Assembly (NCBI GenBank): GCA_024703915.1 | Contig: CP087969.1 | Coordinates: 2,542,001 to 2,606,000 of the forward strand | Source: Massilia sp. H-1 | GTDB lineage: Bacteria; Pseudomonadota; Gammaproteobacteria; Burkholderiales; Burkholderiaceae_D | Direction of reading: 5' to 3' | Length of the DNA: 64,000 nucleotides | Part shown: piece after piece, positions 30,251 through 40,254 of the stretch | How the letters are laid out: every line of letters starts with the position of its first letter | Numbering within the stretch: position 1 is the stretch's first letter | Translations under genes and position numbers: made by a program | The notes under the pieces: generated by a model | Seen by the model: only the letters and a program-made list of their open reading frames with translations | What the model was told of the DNA's origin: nothing | Databases searched by the model: none

Positions 30251-30534
30251 GGGAACCTCCGGAAAATGCCTGCTGAACGGCCAGCAGATGGGTCCACGAT
30301 ACTGCGCCGCAGCATCACCTCACCAATTGATTTTCCCCATGCCAGATATGCGTGGTTGACATAACTTATTGCCATGCACCAACAAATTGCATGCCCATTT
30401 TGTATATCACTTATGCATTCACCGGGCCGGTGCAGGAATCGGGGATGGGCGTCCCCGATGCGCCAAAAGCGCCCGTTTTGCCTGCTTGCCGTGCATGTTG
30501 CGCTTTCATGACGGCGGCGCAAAAAGTGTGGCGT

Positions 30535-30797
30535 TTACAGCTTCCAGTGCATCGTGTGCAGGATCCAGGAGACAAAGATCGGCGACGCCGCGCAGCTCAG
30601 GCCCACCACGATGCCGAGCACCGTCTCGTTGGCTTTGAGCTTTTGTCCGATAAACAGGAGCAGCAGAGCGATCAGGATATACACCGAGGTCAGCACGATG
30701 CTTAAGCCAGCGAGAACCAGCGGTGCACGCCGAACACGGCGACCAGGATCAATACCAGTGCGGTCAGCAGGAAGGCGCGTAAGAATTGGATGTTCAT
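30535..30797 (-). CDS. small integral membrane protein
   Basis: About 88 residues with two or three transmembrane helices: MNIQFLRAFLLTALVLILVA, then after a GCTTAAGC lesion near 30702 (GCCGGC restores Leu-Ala-Gly-Ile) VLTSVYILIALLLLFIGQKL and VLGIVVGLSCAASPIFVSWI. It ends HTMHWKL. No family is recognised. The 284-base region to the left (30251-30534) shows no gene. Confidence 0.6.
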
Positions 30798-30856
30798 GGG
30801 TCGTCAGGCAAGTGGAAAAGGCGTCAGTATGACTGAACGCCTGTTGCACTGGGGCA

Positions 30857-31939
30857 TTAATCGACCTGTTTCCACCATTGCATGAACGCTTCCGGCTGTT
30901 TCAGATTCAGGGCCTGGCCCATTTCCGGGGTGGTCAGCGGGACATTGCTTAAAGCTTCGGCCAGCGCGGCGATGCGGTCGAACGGTTCGCGCCAGGCGTG
31001 CAAGCCGAGGTCGAAGGTGCCGTTATGCACCGGCATCAGCCATTTGCCCTTGAGGTCGACAAACGCTTGCAAGGTTTCCTCGGGCTGCATGTGGACGTCG
31101 GGCCATTGCTGGTCGTAGGCGCCGGTTTCCAGCATCGTCACGTCGAACGGGCCATACTTCTCGCCGATCGCCTTGAAGCCGTCAGAAATAGCCGGTGTCG
31201 CCGCTGAAAAAGACATTCAAGCCCTGGTACTGGATCACCCACGAGGCCCACAAGGTGCTGTTGCAGGTCGCCCAGGCCGCGCCCGGAAAAATGCTGGGCC
31301 GGGGTGGCGATGAACTTGACGCCGCGCACTTCGGTCGCTTCCCACCAGTCCAGCTGCTCGATCTTGGCCGCGCCCACGCCCCATTTGATCAGGCGGTCGC
31401 CCACGCCGAGCGGGGTCAGGAAGCGTTCGGTCTTGCTTAGGCCAGCTTCCAGGATGGCGTCATGGTCGAGGTGGTCGTAATGGTCGTGCGAGAGGATCAC
31501 GGCCTTGATCGGCGGCAAGTCTTCGATGCTGATCGGGCTCTTGTGGAAACGGGCGGGACCGGCCCACTGCACCGGCGAGGCACGCTCCGAGAACACCGGA
31601 TCGGTCAGGAAAAACTCGTTGTGGATCTTCAGCAGCAGGGTCGAGTGGCCGAGACGAAACAGGGTGTTGTCCGGCGCAGCCAGCAATTCAGCGCGAGTGA
31701 GCACTTGCACCGGAATGGTCCCGCTGGGAATCGTGTCGGGCCGTTTGCCGGTCGCGAAGGTCCACATCATCTTCATGGTCTCGCCCAGGCTGTGCTCTTT
31801 CATCTTCACCGGGTTGCAGGAATTTGCCGTCGGCATATTGCGGCGATACGTGGGGCAGGACGCCGTCGGCGGCGAGCGTGGAATACGTCATGGTCGAAAT
31901 AATCCCAAGAAAGAAGATACTGAAGAGAAGGCGTTTCAT
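30857..31939 (-). CDS. exported MBL-fold metallo-hydrolase (UlaG/NAPE-PLD-like)
   Basis: Metal-dependent hydrolase with N-terminal signal MKRLLFSIFFLGIISTMTYS. The core has LFRLGHSTLLLKIHNEFFLT DP, the HxHxDH motif in ILSHDHYDHLDHDAI, ATPAQHFSGRGLGDRN, and FFSGDTGYFDGFK; the closing His lies in LMPVHNGTFDLGLHAWREPF. Frameshifts near 31819 and 31270 (both CCGCAAC read as CCTGCAAC in gene orientation), 31436 and 31185. It is divergent from a TetR gene, and the shared region holds two operator-like palindromes, so it is a likely TetR target. Confidence 0.88.
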
Positions 31940-31960
31940 GGCTGCCTATCGGAAATGTAC

Positions 31961-31975
31961 ACTACACAGTGTAGT
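31961..31975. promoter_or_regulatory. TetR-type operator O1 (perfect palindrome)
   Basis: ACTACACAGTGTAGT: 7-base arms ACTACAC and GTGTAGT around one central base. It lies 22 bases before the MBL gene start (31939, minus strand) and 44 bases before the TetR start (32019). Size and symmetry suit a TetR dimer. Confidence 0.75.
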
Positions 31976-31983
31976 TTCATTTT

Positions 31984-32012
31984 TTGGAAAAGTAAACTAC
32001 CCGGTGTAAAAT
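31984..32012 (+). promoter_or_regulatory. tetR promoter with embedded second operator O2
   Basis: TTGGAA (31984-31989), 17 bases, TAAAAT (32007-32012), seven bases before the TetR ATG. The related imperfect palindrome ACTACCCGGTGTA (31996-32008) fills the spacer and touches the -10 box, and shares ACTAC and GTGTA with O1. A repressor bound here would block RNA polymerase, i.e. autoregulation. Confidence 0.7.
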
Positions 32013-32018
32013 AAACGC

Positions 32019-32639
32019 ATGACTGCTCCCCAACGCCTGACCGACCGCAAGCGCCACGCCATCCTCGAGGCGGCCGCCGACCAGTTCCGCACCTACGGTT
32101 TCAGAAGCGACCAGCATGGACAAGATCGCCGCCATCGCTTAGGCGTTTCCAAGCGCACCGTGTACAACCATTTCCCCAGCAAGGATGAACTGTTCGCGGA
32201 AACGCTGATCCAGCTGTTCCACAGCAGCAGCGCCGGGCTCGACCTGCCCTACCGGCGCGATGTACCGCTGCGCGAACAATTGACGGCGCTGATGAACTTG
32301 AAGGTCGGCATGTTGGCCGACAAGAATTTCCTCGACCTGGCCCGGGTGGCGATTGCCGAAGCAGTGGTGGCGCCGGACCGGGCGCGCCCCATCATCGCGC
32401 GCATCAACGAGCGCGAGGAAGGCGTGACGCTGTGGATCAAGGCGGCCCAGGCCGACGGCAAGCTCAAGCCGGGCGACGCCGCGTTCGCGGCCACCCTGCT
32501 GCAGGGTCAGATCAAGGCGGTGGCCTTCTGGCCCCAAGTGACGATGGGCGCCCCGCCGCTGGCGCCCGAGAAACACGGCGCCCTGGTCGACGCCGCCGTG
32601 AGCATGTTCCTCGCTTACTTCGCGAACGCCACCGCGTAG
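32019..32639 (+). CDS. TetR/AcrR-family repressor
   Basis: HTH at residues 10-55: LTDRKRHAILEAAADQFRTY, then, after correcting frames at about 32103 and 32142 (GCTTAGGC for GCCGGC), ATSMDKIAAIAGVSKRTVYN HFPSKDELFAE. The C-terminal ligand domain includes LNLKVGMLADKNFLDLARVA and TLLQGQIKAVAFWPQV, ending YFANATA. It is divergent from the MBL hydrolase and overlaps the 3' end of the BNR-repeat gene by 25 bases tail to tail. Confidence 0.92.
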   Translation: MTAPQRLTDRKRHAILEAAADQFRTYGFRSDQHGQDRRHRLGVSKRTVYNHFPSKDELFAETLIQLFHSSSAGLDLPYRRDVPLREQLTALMNLKVGMLADKNFLDLARVAIAEAVVAPDRARPIIARINEREEGVTLWIKAAQADGKLKPGDAAFAATLLQGQIKAVAFWPQVTMGAPPLAPEKHGALVDAAVSMFLAYFANATA

Positions 32640-33711
32640 ACCGGCGGCATGCTGAGCGAGATGGTCTGCCAGCTGTCGCCGCCGTCGTCCGACGCCCACA
32701 CCCCGCCCGTGGTGGACGCCATCAGCAGGCTGCGGCCGTCGCCCGAGACGGCCAGCCCGTGGCGGTACACCAGATCGTAGCAATGTTCCTGCGGCAAACC
32801 CGCGCGCAGGGCCGTGAAGGTCTTGCCGCCGTCGGTGGTACGGGTCACGGCCAGGGCGGCGCCGACCGGGATACGGCGCTGGTCGGCCTCGGCTAAGCGC
32901 GAACCAGGCGGTATTGCCATCCTGGGGATGGACCGCCACGGCGAAGCCGAAACACGAGCCCGGCGCATTGCGCAATTCCTGCCACTGCCGCCCGCCATTG
33001 TCCGAATGCCAGATGCCGTTGTGGTGCTGGCACCACAGCCGGTCCGGGCTGCCCGCGGAACGCACGATGCGGTGCGGATCTTGTACTGCTTCATTTTCGT
33101 TCAGTTCGGGCGGCATGTAATCGGCCCGCATGCCGGTCGCGGAAATGGTCCAGCTCGCGCCGCCATCTTCGGTGCGCCAGACCCCGCCGCAGGACACCCC
33201 GACCAGCACGTGGTCGCTATTGCGCGGGTCCACGCAAATGCTGTGAATGCCGGGCACGTCATAGCCGCCGCCAAACCATTCGGCGCGCTGCGGCACATCC
33301 CACAGGGCGCGCACCAGCTGCCAGGAATCGCCGCGGTCGTCCGACCGGAACAGGCCGCCCGGCAAGGTGCTTAAGCCCACAGCACGCCGGGCTGGTCGGG
33401 CCCGCCCGCCTCCAGCGACCAGATCAGCTTGTTCTTCCATTCGATCTTGTCGCTACTGTCTTCCGGCTTGAGCGGATAGGTCTGGCGCGGCGATTTCGGT
33501 CCAGGCCGCGCTGCCCGGATCGCGCCGGTGCAGCTTGACGCCGAAGTGACCCAGGTTGAGCGCGGCGTACAGCGTGCCGTCGCGCGCATCGGCCAGCGCG
33601 ACCGAGACCGGCTCGCCGAGGAAATGGCGCTCGCCCGGCTGCCAGCGGCCATGCCAAGCGCTGCAATTCGAACAGTCCCTTGCGGGTGGACAGGAATGCG
33701 CGCTCGCTCAT
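32615..33711 (-). CDS. BNR/YVTN-type repeat (beta-propeller) protein
   Basis: About 366 residues of sialidase-like BNR repeats: GLFRSDDRGDSWQLVRALWD, GVWRTEDGGASWTISATGMR, GIWHSDNGGRQWQELRNAPG, VTRTTDGGKTFTALRAGLPQ and GVWASDDGGDSWQTISLSMP. The start is MSERAFLSTRKGLFELQRLA with GGAGG upstream. No signal peptide, so probably cytosolic. Frameshifts near 33655, 33490, 33370 (GCTTAAGC) and 32890. It follows the MoaD/ThiS-like gene by one base; I recall this pair as recurrent in proteobacteria. No sialidase activity should be assumed. Confidence 0.83.
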
Positions 33712-33712
33712 C

Positions 33713-33982
33713 TCAACCTCCGGAAAGTGCCTGCAATATATAGACCTGGGAATCGGGTGCGAGCGCATCGCCTTGCCGCACGCGGTCGGCGCAGCGGCGC
33801 CCGTCGATGAAGATGGCCACGTTCTCGCGCACATGGCCTTGTTCGTCGAGGACATAGCCGCGCAGCAGGGGATTGACGGCGAAGGCCGCCTCCAGTGCCG
33901 CGCGCAGGACGGCCGCGCCGGTCTCGACCTGCGGCACTGCGGTGAAACGGGCCAGCTGCTGGGTAAAGATCAGGCGCGCCAT
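33713..33982 (-). CDS. MoaD/ThiS-family small protein
   Basis: 89 residues, intact. Ubiquitin-like beta-grasp pattern with QQLARFTAVPQVETGAAVLR, VNPLLRGYVLDEQGHVRENV, AIFIDGRRCADRVRQGDALA and a C-terminal LQALSGG. The terminal di-glycine is the residue pair that ThiF/MoeB-type E1 enzymes adenylate. It is co-directional with the BNR-repeat gene. A ThiF-like gene exists 7 kb away (41110-41949), but a functional link is speculation. Confidence 0.8.
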   Translation of the reverse strand: MARLIFTQQLARFTAVPQVETGAAVLRAALEAAFAVNPLLRGYVLDEQGHVRENVAIFIDGRRCADRVRQGDALAPDSQVYILQALSGG

Positions 33983-34084
33983 GTGCGGTCCGGGTCGGGT
34001 CAGGGCCAGCCGATTTTATCCCGGATCGGGGTGCGTGTCGCGCCCTTGGCCTAGAATGGGACATCCCAACTGCGAAAGCACGCC

Positions 34085-34390
34085 ATGCCGATCAAACCGG
34101 ACGAACTCGCGGCCCTGATGCTGGAAGTGGAAGTGGAAGACCCGATCGATTTCGCCGACCTGCCGTTCGGCGAAGACGAATTGCGCGACCTGGTGGCCGC
34201 CCATCTGTGCGAGATGGCCGCCGCGATGGACAACTTCAGTACCGAGGACCGGATCATGACGCTGCTGGCGGTCTCGGCCAAGCTGGTGCTGGAAAATCTC
34301 GTGCTGCATCTGCAGCTGCTGCGCCGCCACGGCTTGCCGGTCAGCGACAGCGTCGAAGAACTGCTCAGTCGGCTGCGCAAGCCCGGCTGA
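34085..34390 (+). CDS. hypothetical acidic protein
   Basis: 101 residues, intact, no signal peptide or membrane segment. The first half is acidic (MLEVEVEDPIDFADLPFGED) and the second half predicted helical (IMTLLAVSAKLVLENLVLHL). Codon use matches neighbouring genes and the frame has no stop, so it is probably real. No family recognised. Confidence 0.6.
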   Translation: MPIKPDELAALMLEVEVEDPIDFADLPFGEDELRDLVAAHLCEMAAAMDNFSTEDRIMTLLAVSAKLVLENLVLHLQLLRRHGLPVSDSVEELLSRLRKPG

Positions 34391-34405
34391 GCACAGCGCG
34401 CCGCC

Positions 34406-35222
34406 TCACACGCCGCGCTCGGCCAGGCGGCCCAGCATGGCGGTCAGCACCGAAGCCACCGTGTCGCAGCACGCCTGGGTGCGGCTGCGTGGTGCCGCTT
34501 TCACGGCTTGCACGCTGGCCGGGAACCAGTCAAGCCGCCACGATCCGCTTGAGGTTGTCGGCATGCCAGTGGCGCTCGAGCGGGGTGGCCAATTCCCCGT
34601 GCGCAATGCAAGTCTCGATCGTGATGCGGCCGATGGCCAGCGCGGCCTCCTCGGGCGCCAGCGTGTTGCGCAGTTCGAGCACGCGCGAGCGCAGCTGGGC
34701 CAGATAAGCACGCGCATTGCCGAGCGCGCGGTTGCAGACGGCGCCCACCGTGCGCGGCACCACCCGCGCGCGGCCGCGGTCGAGCAGGCGGACCAGGGTC
34801 TGGTCGGCCAGATCGGGCTGGGTGGCGCCCAGCACCGCGATATTGCCGACGATGCTGTCGCCGACGAACATCAGGTCGGCGCCCGGCACGTCGATGTGCA
34901 AGCCACCGTGGGCCGGATGCAATTCCAGCGTGTGGCGGCCCCAGCTGATGATGGCGGGCGCGTCCGGCGCGCGTGATTTGCGCGGCGGGGAACAGGGCCA
35001 GCGCCGGACCGTGGCCATGCTTACCGCATCGGTCAGCACGATCTGCGCGACCTGCTTGCGCAAGGTGTTTTCCAGGTAGTCGCGCATGTCGAGCGCGTCG
35101 AACTGGCTGGCCAGCGCATCGACCAGCAGCACGCGCTCGCCGTCAATGAAGGCGGTGGCCAGTGCGGCCAGGCTGTCGCCGCGGAACAGGAGAATGTCGG
35201 AACTGAGGTAATCGATACGCAT
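34406..35222 (-). CDS. divergent MBL-fold protein
   Basis: MRIDYLSSDILLFRGDSLAA and ATAFIDGERVLLVDALASQF are the first beta strands of a metallo-beta-lactamase fold. The metal-ligand region near 35020 is hit by a lesion; corrected it reads IVLTDAGHGHGPALALFPAA, so the usual HxHxDH is at best degenerate. ADLMFVGDSIVGNIAVLG is the next core strand, and LERHWHADNLKRIVAA lies near the end. A second frameshift near 34535 joins the tail DTVASVLTAMLGRLAERGV. Similar domains occur as partner proteins in redox or quinoprotein pathways; no substrate is assigned. Confidence 0.68.
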
Positions 35223-35359
35223 GATGTGCTTTCATGAGTGGAGAAGGAATGACGCCATCTTAGAAAGTGGCGGCAGTGGCGACAAACGAAACGTTTTCCG
35301 CTTCCAGATGAATAAAACTAATCTGATAGACTGAAGCCTTTCGCACTCTTGCCGATCCC

Positions 35360-36262
35360 ATGGCCGCCAGACCGAACCCACCCCTGATCGCCGCGCGCAG
35401 CTTCGAAGCGGCCGCGCGGCTCGGCAGCTTCCTCAAGGCGGCCGACGAACTGAACGTCACGCCGACCGCCATCAGCCACCAGGTCAAGAAGCTCGAGCTC
35501 TACCTGGGCCTGGCCCTGTTCGTGCGCCTGAACCGGGCGGTCGAGCTGACCGCCGACGGCGCGGCCCTGGCCGCCACGCTGGGCGACGTGTTCAACCGCC
35601 TCGACACGGCGCTCGACCCGGCGCGGCGCGCCGCCTGCACCACCATCGTGATCAGCGCCATGCCCTCGCTGGCGGCCAAGTGGCTGGCGCCCCGGCTGGG
35701 CGACTTCGAGGCGCGCCATCCGCAGTGGCGGGTGATGATGGACGTCGAGGACAAGCTGGTCGATTTCCAGGCCTAAGCAGCGTCGACATGGCGCTGCGCT
35801 ACGGCCAGGGAAAATATCCGGGCCTGCACGCGCGGCGCTGGATGGACGCCACCATCGTGCCCGTGTGCAGCCCCGCCCTGCTGCGGCGCACGCCCTTGCG
35901 CACGCCCGACGACCTGCGCCACCACACCCTGATCCACAACACGACCGCCGCGCGCCGGGTGCGCCCGCCCGAATGGGCCGACTGGCTGCAGGTGGCCGGG
36001 GCCACCGGGGTGGACGCCAGCCGCGGGCCCCTGTTTACCAGCACCTACATGGCGCTCGAGGCGGCCCAGGCCTAGCCACGGCGTGACGCTGGCGCCGGCC
36101 CCGCTGGTCGAGCGCGACCTGGCCGACGGCCGCCTGGTCAAGCCGCTCGCGCTTGAACTGGAGAACCCCTGGTCGTTCTGGATCGTCTGCCCGCGCCAGA
36201 ACTTGCACGACGACAAGATCCGCGCCCTGACGGCCTGGCTGTTACAGCAGGCCAAGTCTTAA
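35360..36262 (+). CDS. LysR-family regulator (GcvA-like)
   Basis: HTH: LIAARSFEAAARLGSFLKAA DELNVTPTAISHQVKKLE. The effector domain has VISAMPSLAAKWLAPRLGDF and, after GCCTAAGC at 35771-35778, SSVDMALRYGQGKYPGLHAR, the GcvA-type pattern. A second lesion at about 36070 (GCCTAGCC) precedes HGVTLAPAPLVERDLADGRL, and it ends LLQQAKS with TAA at 36260. Divergent from the MBL gene at 35222, a typical LysR target arrangement. Confidence 0.91.
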
Positions 36263-36424
36263 TCCGCCGCGCTTGCTGCCATATAAATGCCACGCGCGGG
36301 CGCCCTTGGCGCGGCTTAAGCACGATTGATAAAGTTGCCTTTTCGCCAGCACTCATGTCACTATGCTAGCCTGATGGCGGCAGGCGCCGCCATTGCACCC
36401 GTCACGACATCACAAGGACCAGAC

Positions 36425-39220
36425 ATGCCGCGCAACGCACACAAGCTGACCATCACCGCCGCCCTCGTTTCCGGCGTATTTCTTTTCGGCGCGGGCCTGA
36501 GCGGCTGTAACCGGTCCGAGTCGGCCGCCACGCTGGTCGCCGAAGCCAAGTCTTACCAGCAAAAGGGCGATATCAAGGCCGCCCTGATCCAGTACAAGAA
36601 CGCCGTGGCCAAGAGCCCGGAAGACGCCGCGATCCGCATCGCGCTCGGCCAGCTGTACAACGATACCGGCGACGTGGTGTCGGCCGAAAAAGAATTCCGC
36701 AAGGCCGCCAGCCTGGGCGCCACCCCGGCCCAGTACCTGGCTAGGCCTGTCCCTGGCGCTGCAATCGCAAGGCCAGTTCAAGAAAGTGCTCGAGGAAACC
36801 GAGAGCGCCGCCAACGGCAACGATCCGGTGCTGCTGACCGTGCGCAGCAACGCCATGCTGGCGCTGAACCAGCCGGACCCGGCCAAGGCAGCCTTCGAAG
36901 CCGCGCTCAAGGTCAAGCCCGACGACGGCGCCGCCATGCTGGGCCTGGCTTAGGCCACGCGTTCTCGGTCGATGACATGGAAGGCGGCCAGCGCTACGCC
37001 GAAGAAGCGGTGGCCAAGGATCCGAAAAATCCCGACGTCTGGATGTACAAGGGCATGCTGGCTTACCGCCTGGGCAAGCAGGAAGAGGCGCTGGCCGCCT
37101 ACGACCAGGTGCTCAAGCTCAAGCCGGACCACCGCAGCGCCCACATCGAAAAGGCTTACCTGGAAATCGGCATGGCCAAGTTCGACGCGGCCAAGGCCGA
37201 CATCGATGCGGCGCACAAATCCAATCCGGGCAGCCTGATCGTGACCTATACCCAGGCCCTGCTCGACTTCACCCAGGGCAAGAACGAAGCGGCGATGGAA
37301 TCCGTGCAAAAAGTGCTGCGCGGCGTGCCCGACCACATGCCGAGCATCCTGCTGGCCTAGGCGCCATCCACCTGAATCTGGGCCAGCTCGAACAGGCCGA
37401 GCAGAACCTCAAGAAATACCTCGAGAAATTCCCGAACACCCTGTACGCGCGCAAGCTGCTGGCCTCGGCCCAGCTGCGCGCCTCGCATCCGGCCGATGCC
37501 GCCGCCACCCTGGCGCCGGCGCTGAAATCGACCTCCGAAGATGCCCAGTTGCTGGCCCTGGTCGGCAGAATCGTTCATGCAGGCGCGCGACTTCAACAAG
37601 GCCGAGGAATACTTTGAAAAGGCGGCCACGCTGTCGCCCAAGACCGCGTCGCTGCGCACCTCGCTCGGCTTGAGCAAGCTGGGCCAGGGCGACAAGACCG
37701 AGGCGATCGCCGACATGGAAAAAGCGGCCGCGCTCGATCCGAAGTCGCAGCAGGCCTAAGCATCGCGCTGGTGCGCACCGCGCTTGGCCTGGAAGCAGTA
37801 CGACAAGGCGCTGAAAGCGGTCCAGGACCTGGAAAAGCAGCAGCCTGACAATGCCATCGTGCAAAACCTGAAGGGCGGCGTCTACCTGGCCAAGAGCGAT
37901 CCGGCCAACGCCCGCGCCGCCTTCATGAAGTCGGCCCAGCTGCAGCCGAACTACTTCCCGTCGGTGGCCAACCTGGCCCAGCTCGACCTGACCGAACGCA
38001 AGCTCTAGCCGACGCCCAGAAACGCCTCGAAGCCTTCCTGCAAACCGACAAGAAGCATGTCGGCGCCATGACCGCGCTGGCCGAACTGGCCATGATGCAA
38101 GGCCAGAAGGCCCAGGCCACCACCTGGCTCGAGCGCGCCAGCGCCGAAAAATCCGGACCTGCCGGAACCGGCCATGCGCCTGGTCACCCAGTACCTCAAG
38201 ACGGGTGAAAAGGCCAAGGCCCTGACCACCGTGCGCAAGCTGCAAACGGCGAACCCGACCAATCCGGACTTGCTCGACCACCTGGGCCAGGCCCAGATCG
38301 CCAACAACGACGCGGCTAGAGCGCGCTCGAGACTTACAGCAAGCTGGTCAACGTGGTGCCGAAGTCGCCCAAGGCCCACCTGCGCCTGGCGTCGGTGCAC
38401 ATGCTGATGAAGAACGACAACGCCGCCAATGAATCGGCCAAGCGCGCCCTCGCGCTCGAGCCGAACAATGTGCAGGCGCGCCTGGCCATGATCGACCTGT
38501 CGCTGCGCCGCGGCGACACCGACGAAGCGCTGACGGCCGCGCGCAAGCTGCAAAAGGACAGCCCGTCCTCGCCGGTGGCCTTCCTGGTCGAAGGCGACAT
38601 CTTGCTGGGCCAGAAGAAGCCGGAACTGGCCGTGCGCGCCTATGAGCAAGCTTATACCCTGGGCAAGTCGGCCCAGCTGCTGGTCAAGTTCACCCAGACC
38701 CAGCGCATGCTCGGCAAGACCAAGGAAGCCGACGCCCGCCTGGCCGCCTTCCTGAAGGACAATCCGGGCGAGCCGCTGGCGACCATGTATTCGGCTGAAA
38801 CGCTGATGGCCGCCAAGCAATTCAAGCCTGCCATCGCCCAGTTCGAAATCATGCTCAAGTCCAACCCGGACAATGTGGTGGCGCTCAACAACCTGGCCTG
38901 GGCTTACCAGCAGGACAAGGACCAGCGCGCCCTGCCGACCGCCGAGAAAGCCTTCAAGCTGGCCCCGCAAAATCCGGCCGTGGCCGATACCCTGGCCTGG
39001 ATCCTGATCGAGAAGGGCGACACCAAGCGCGCCATTCCAGTTTTGGAACAAGCATTGTCCCGTGCGCCAGAAGCCAACGATCTTCGTTACCATCTGGCAT
39101 TTGGTTTTACACAAAGCAGGGGATAAGGCCAAGGCACGCAAGGAAATCGAGCAAGCGCTGGCGAACGGCAAACCTTTCGCGGCCGCCGACGACGCGCGCG
39201 CCCTGTTGAAGCAGCTGTAA
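36425..39220 (+). CDS. prsT: PrsT-type TPR lipoprotein of the PEP-CTERM system
   Basis: About 930 residues, the length of the XrtA/PEP-CTERM TPR-repeat lipoprotein family. Signal and lipobox: AALVSGVFLFGAGLSGC. Many TPR units follow, e.g. GDIKAALIQYKNAVAKSPED, LGQLYNDTGDVVSAEKEFRK, RLGKQEEALAAYDQVLKLKP and ALNNLAWAYQQDKDQRALPT; it ends ARALLKQL. About nine frameshifts (36740, 36951, 37358, 37570, 37757, 38008, 38150, 38316, 39105), most at GCCTAAGC/GCTAGGC-type sites. The usual neighbours PrsK/PrsR are not in this window. Confidence 0.9.
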
Positions 39221-39403
39221 GAACGCCGGTCGCGATGGCAGATGACATGGATGTGCTGGCATCTTGAAGAAGGATGCCCCGCTTTGCGTGCTTTTCGTAA
39301 AGAACTGGGGTATTCTTTCTAAAATGCTATTTTGTTCGATGCGGAAAAGGCGCGTGATGCAACGCGGTTCTCGGCTTCAACTCGGATGCACTGGAATAAC
39401 ATC

Positions 39404-40224
39404 ATGCTGTTATTTGACAGGCTTTTCGGCAAGCGCGACATCCTCATCCCCTACTTCGATTTCAGCAAAGTGCTACGCGGAAATATGGAGTCCTTCATCC
39501 TGAAGGAAATCTATCGACTGCGTTACGAGGTGTACTGCCTCGAATGCGCCTACCTGGAAGCGAAGGATTTCGACCAAGGGCTGGAAACCGACGAATTCGA
39601 CGATTGCTCCATCCACTTTGCCGCCTACACGCTCGAACGCGACATTGTCGGCACGGTCAGGCTGGTCCTGCCCCACGAGGGCCAGGAGTATCCCTTCCAG
39701 GGTCATTGCAAGGTATTCGACGATTTCGTCATGCCCCCGCACGCGAACGCAGGAGAAATTTCGCGTCTGGTCGTCAGGAAAACCTTCCGCCATGCCTGCG
39801 AAGCGATTCGATGGAAGGCATTTCCAAAGACTTTGTGGAAAAAGGCACGACAGCCAGCATCAAACCGCCAGCGGTGTCGCACGAGAAGCGCGGCAACAGT
39901 CCGCTGTTATTGCTGGGTATGTACCGGGAAATGTACCGCCACAGCCGCGCGCACGGAATTCGATTCTGGTACGCGGCCATGGAGCGGTCACTGGCGCGTT
40001 CGCTCGAAAAGATGGGCTTCAAGTTCATGCCGATCGGTCCGCAAGTCGATTACTACGGGCCCGTCACGCCGCACATGGTGGACTTGAACGACTTGAACGA
40101 ACGTCTCCAGAAGGAGAATAAATTCCTGGCCGCGTGGTTCAACGACGAGCCGATTCCTATCTGGATCATGATCCGGACTTTGGTAGGAAGCATGCTCGCC
40201 AGGCGCACCCCACGCAAGAAGTGA
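39404..40224 (+). CDS. PEP-CTERM/exosortase-associated acyltransferase, copy 1
   Basis: N-acyl amino acid synthase-like GNAT-fold enzyme (the exosortase-associated acyltransferase family). Motifs: IYRLRYEVYCLECAYLEAKD, DCSIHFAAYTLERDIVGTVR, AGEISRLVVRKTFRHA, and LLLLGMYREMYRHSRAHGIR FWYAAMERSLARSLEKMGFK. One pair of frame changes near 39800-39815. The ATG at 39404 (MLLFDRLFGKRD) is preferred; upstream in-frame ATGs lack a ribosome binding site. It is followed at 40255 by a paralogue. Probable substrate: fatty acyl chain onto an amino acid or surface component; inference. Confidence 0.88.
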
Positions 40225-40254
40225 GGCGCGCCGCCCTGGACGAAGAGTGTTTGA

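Noticed and set aside
32615..33711. Sialidase or glycosyl hydrolase
   Set aside because: Only BNR-type repeats are visible; no catalytic signature, signal peptide or sugar-use neighbours.
39285..39403. Sigma-54 promoter before the first acyltransferase
   Set aside because: TGGCAT occurs upstream, but the bases at the -12 position are AGAAG, not TTGC, at the required spacing.
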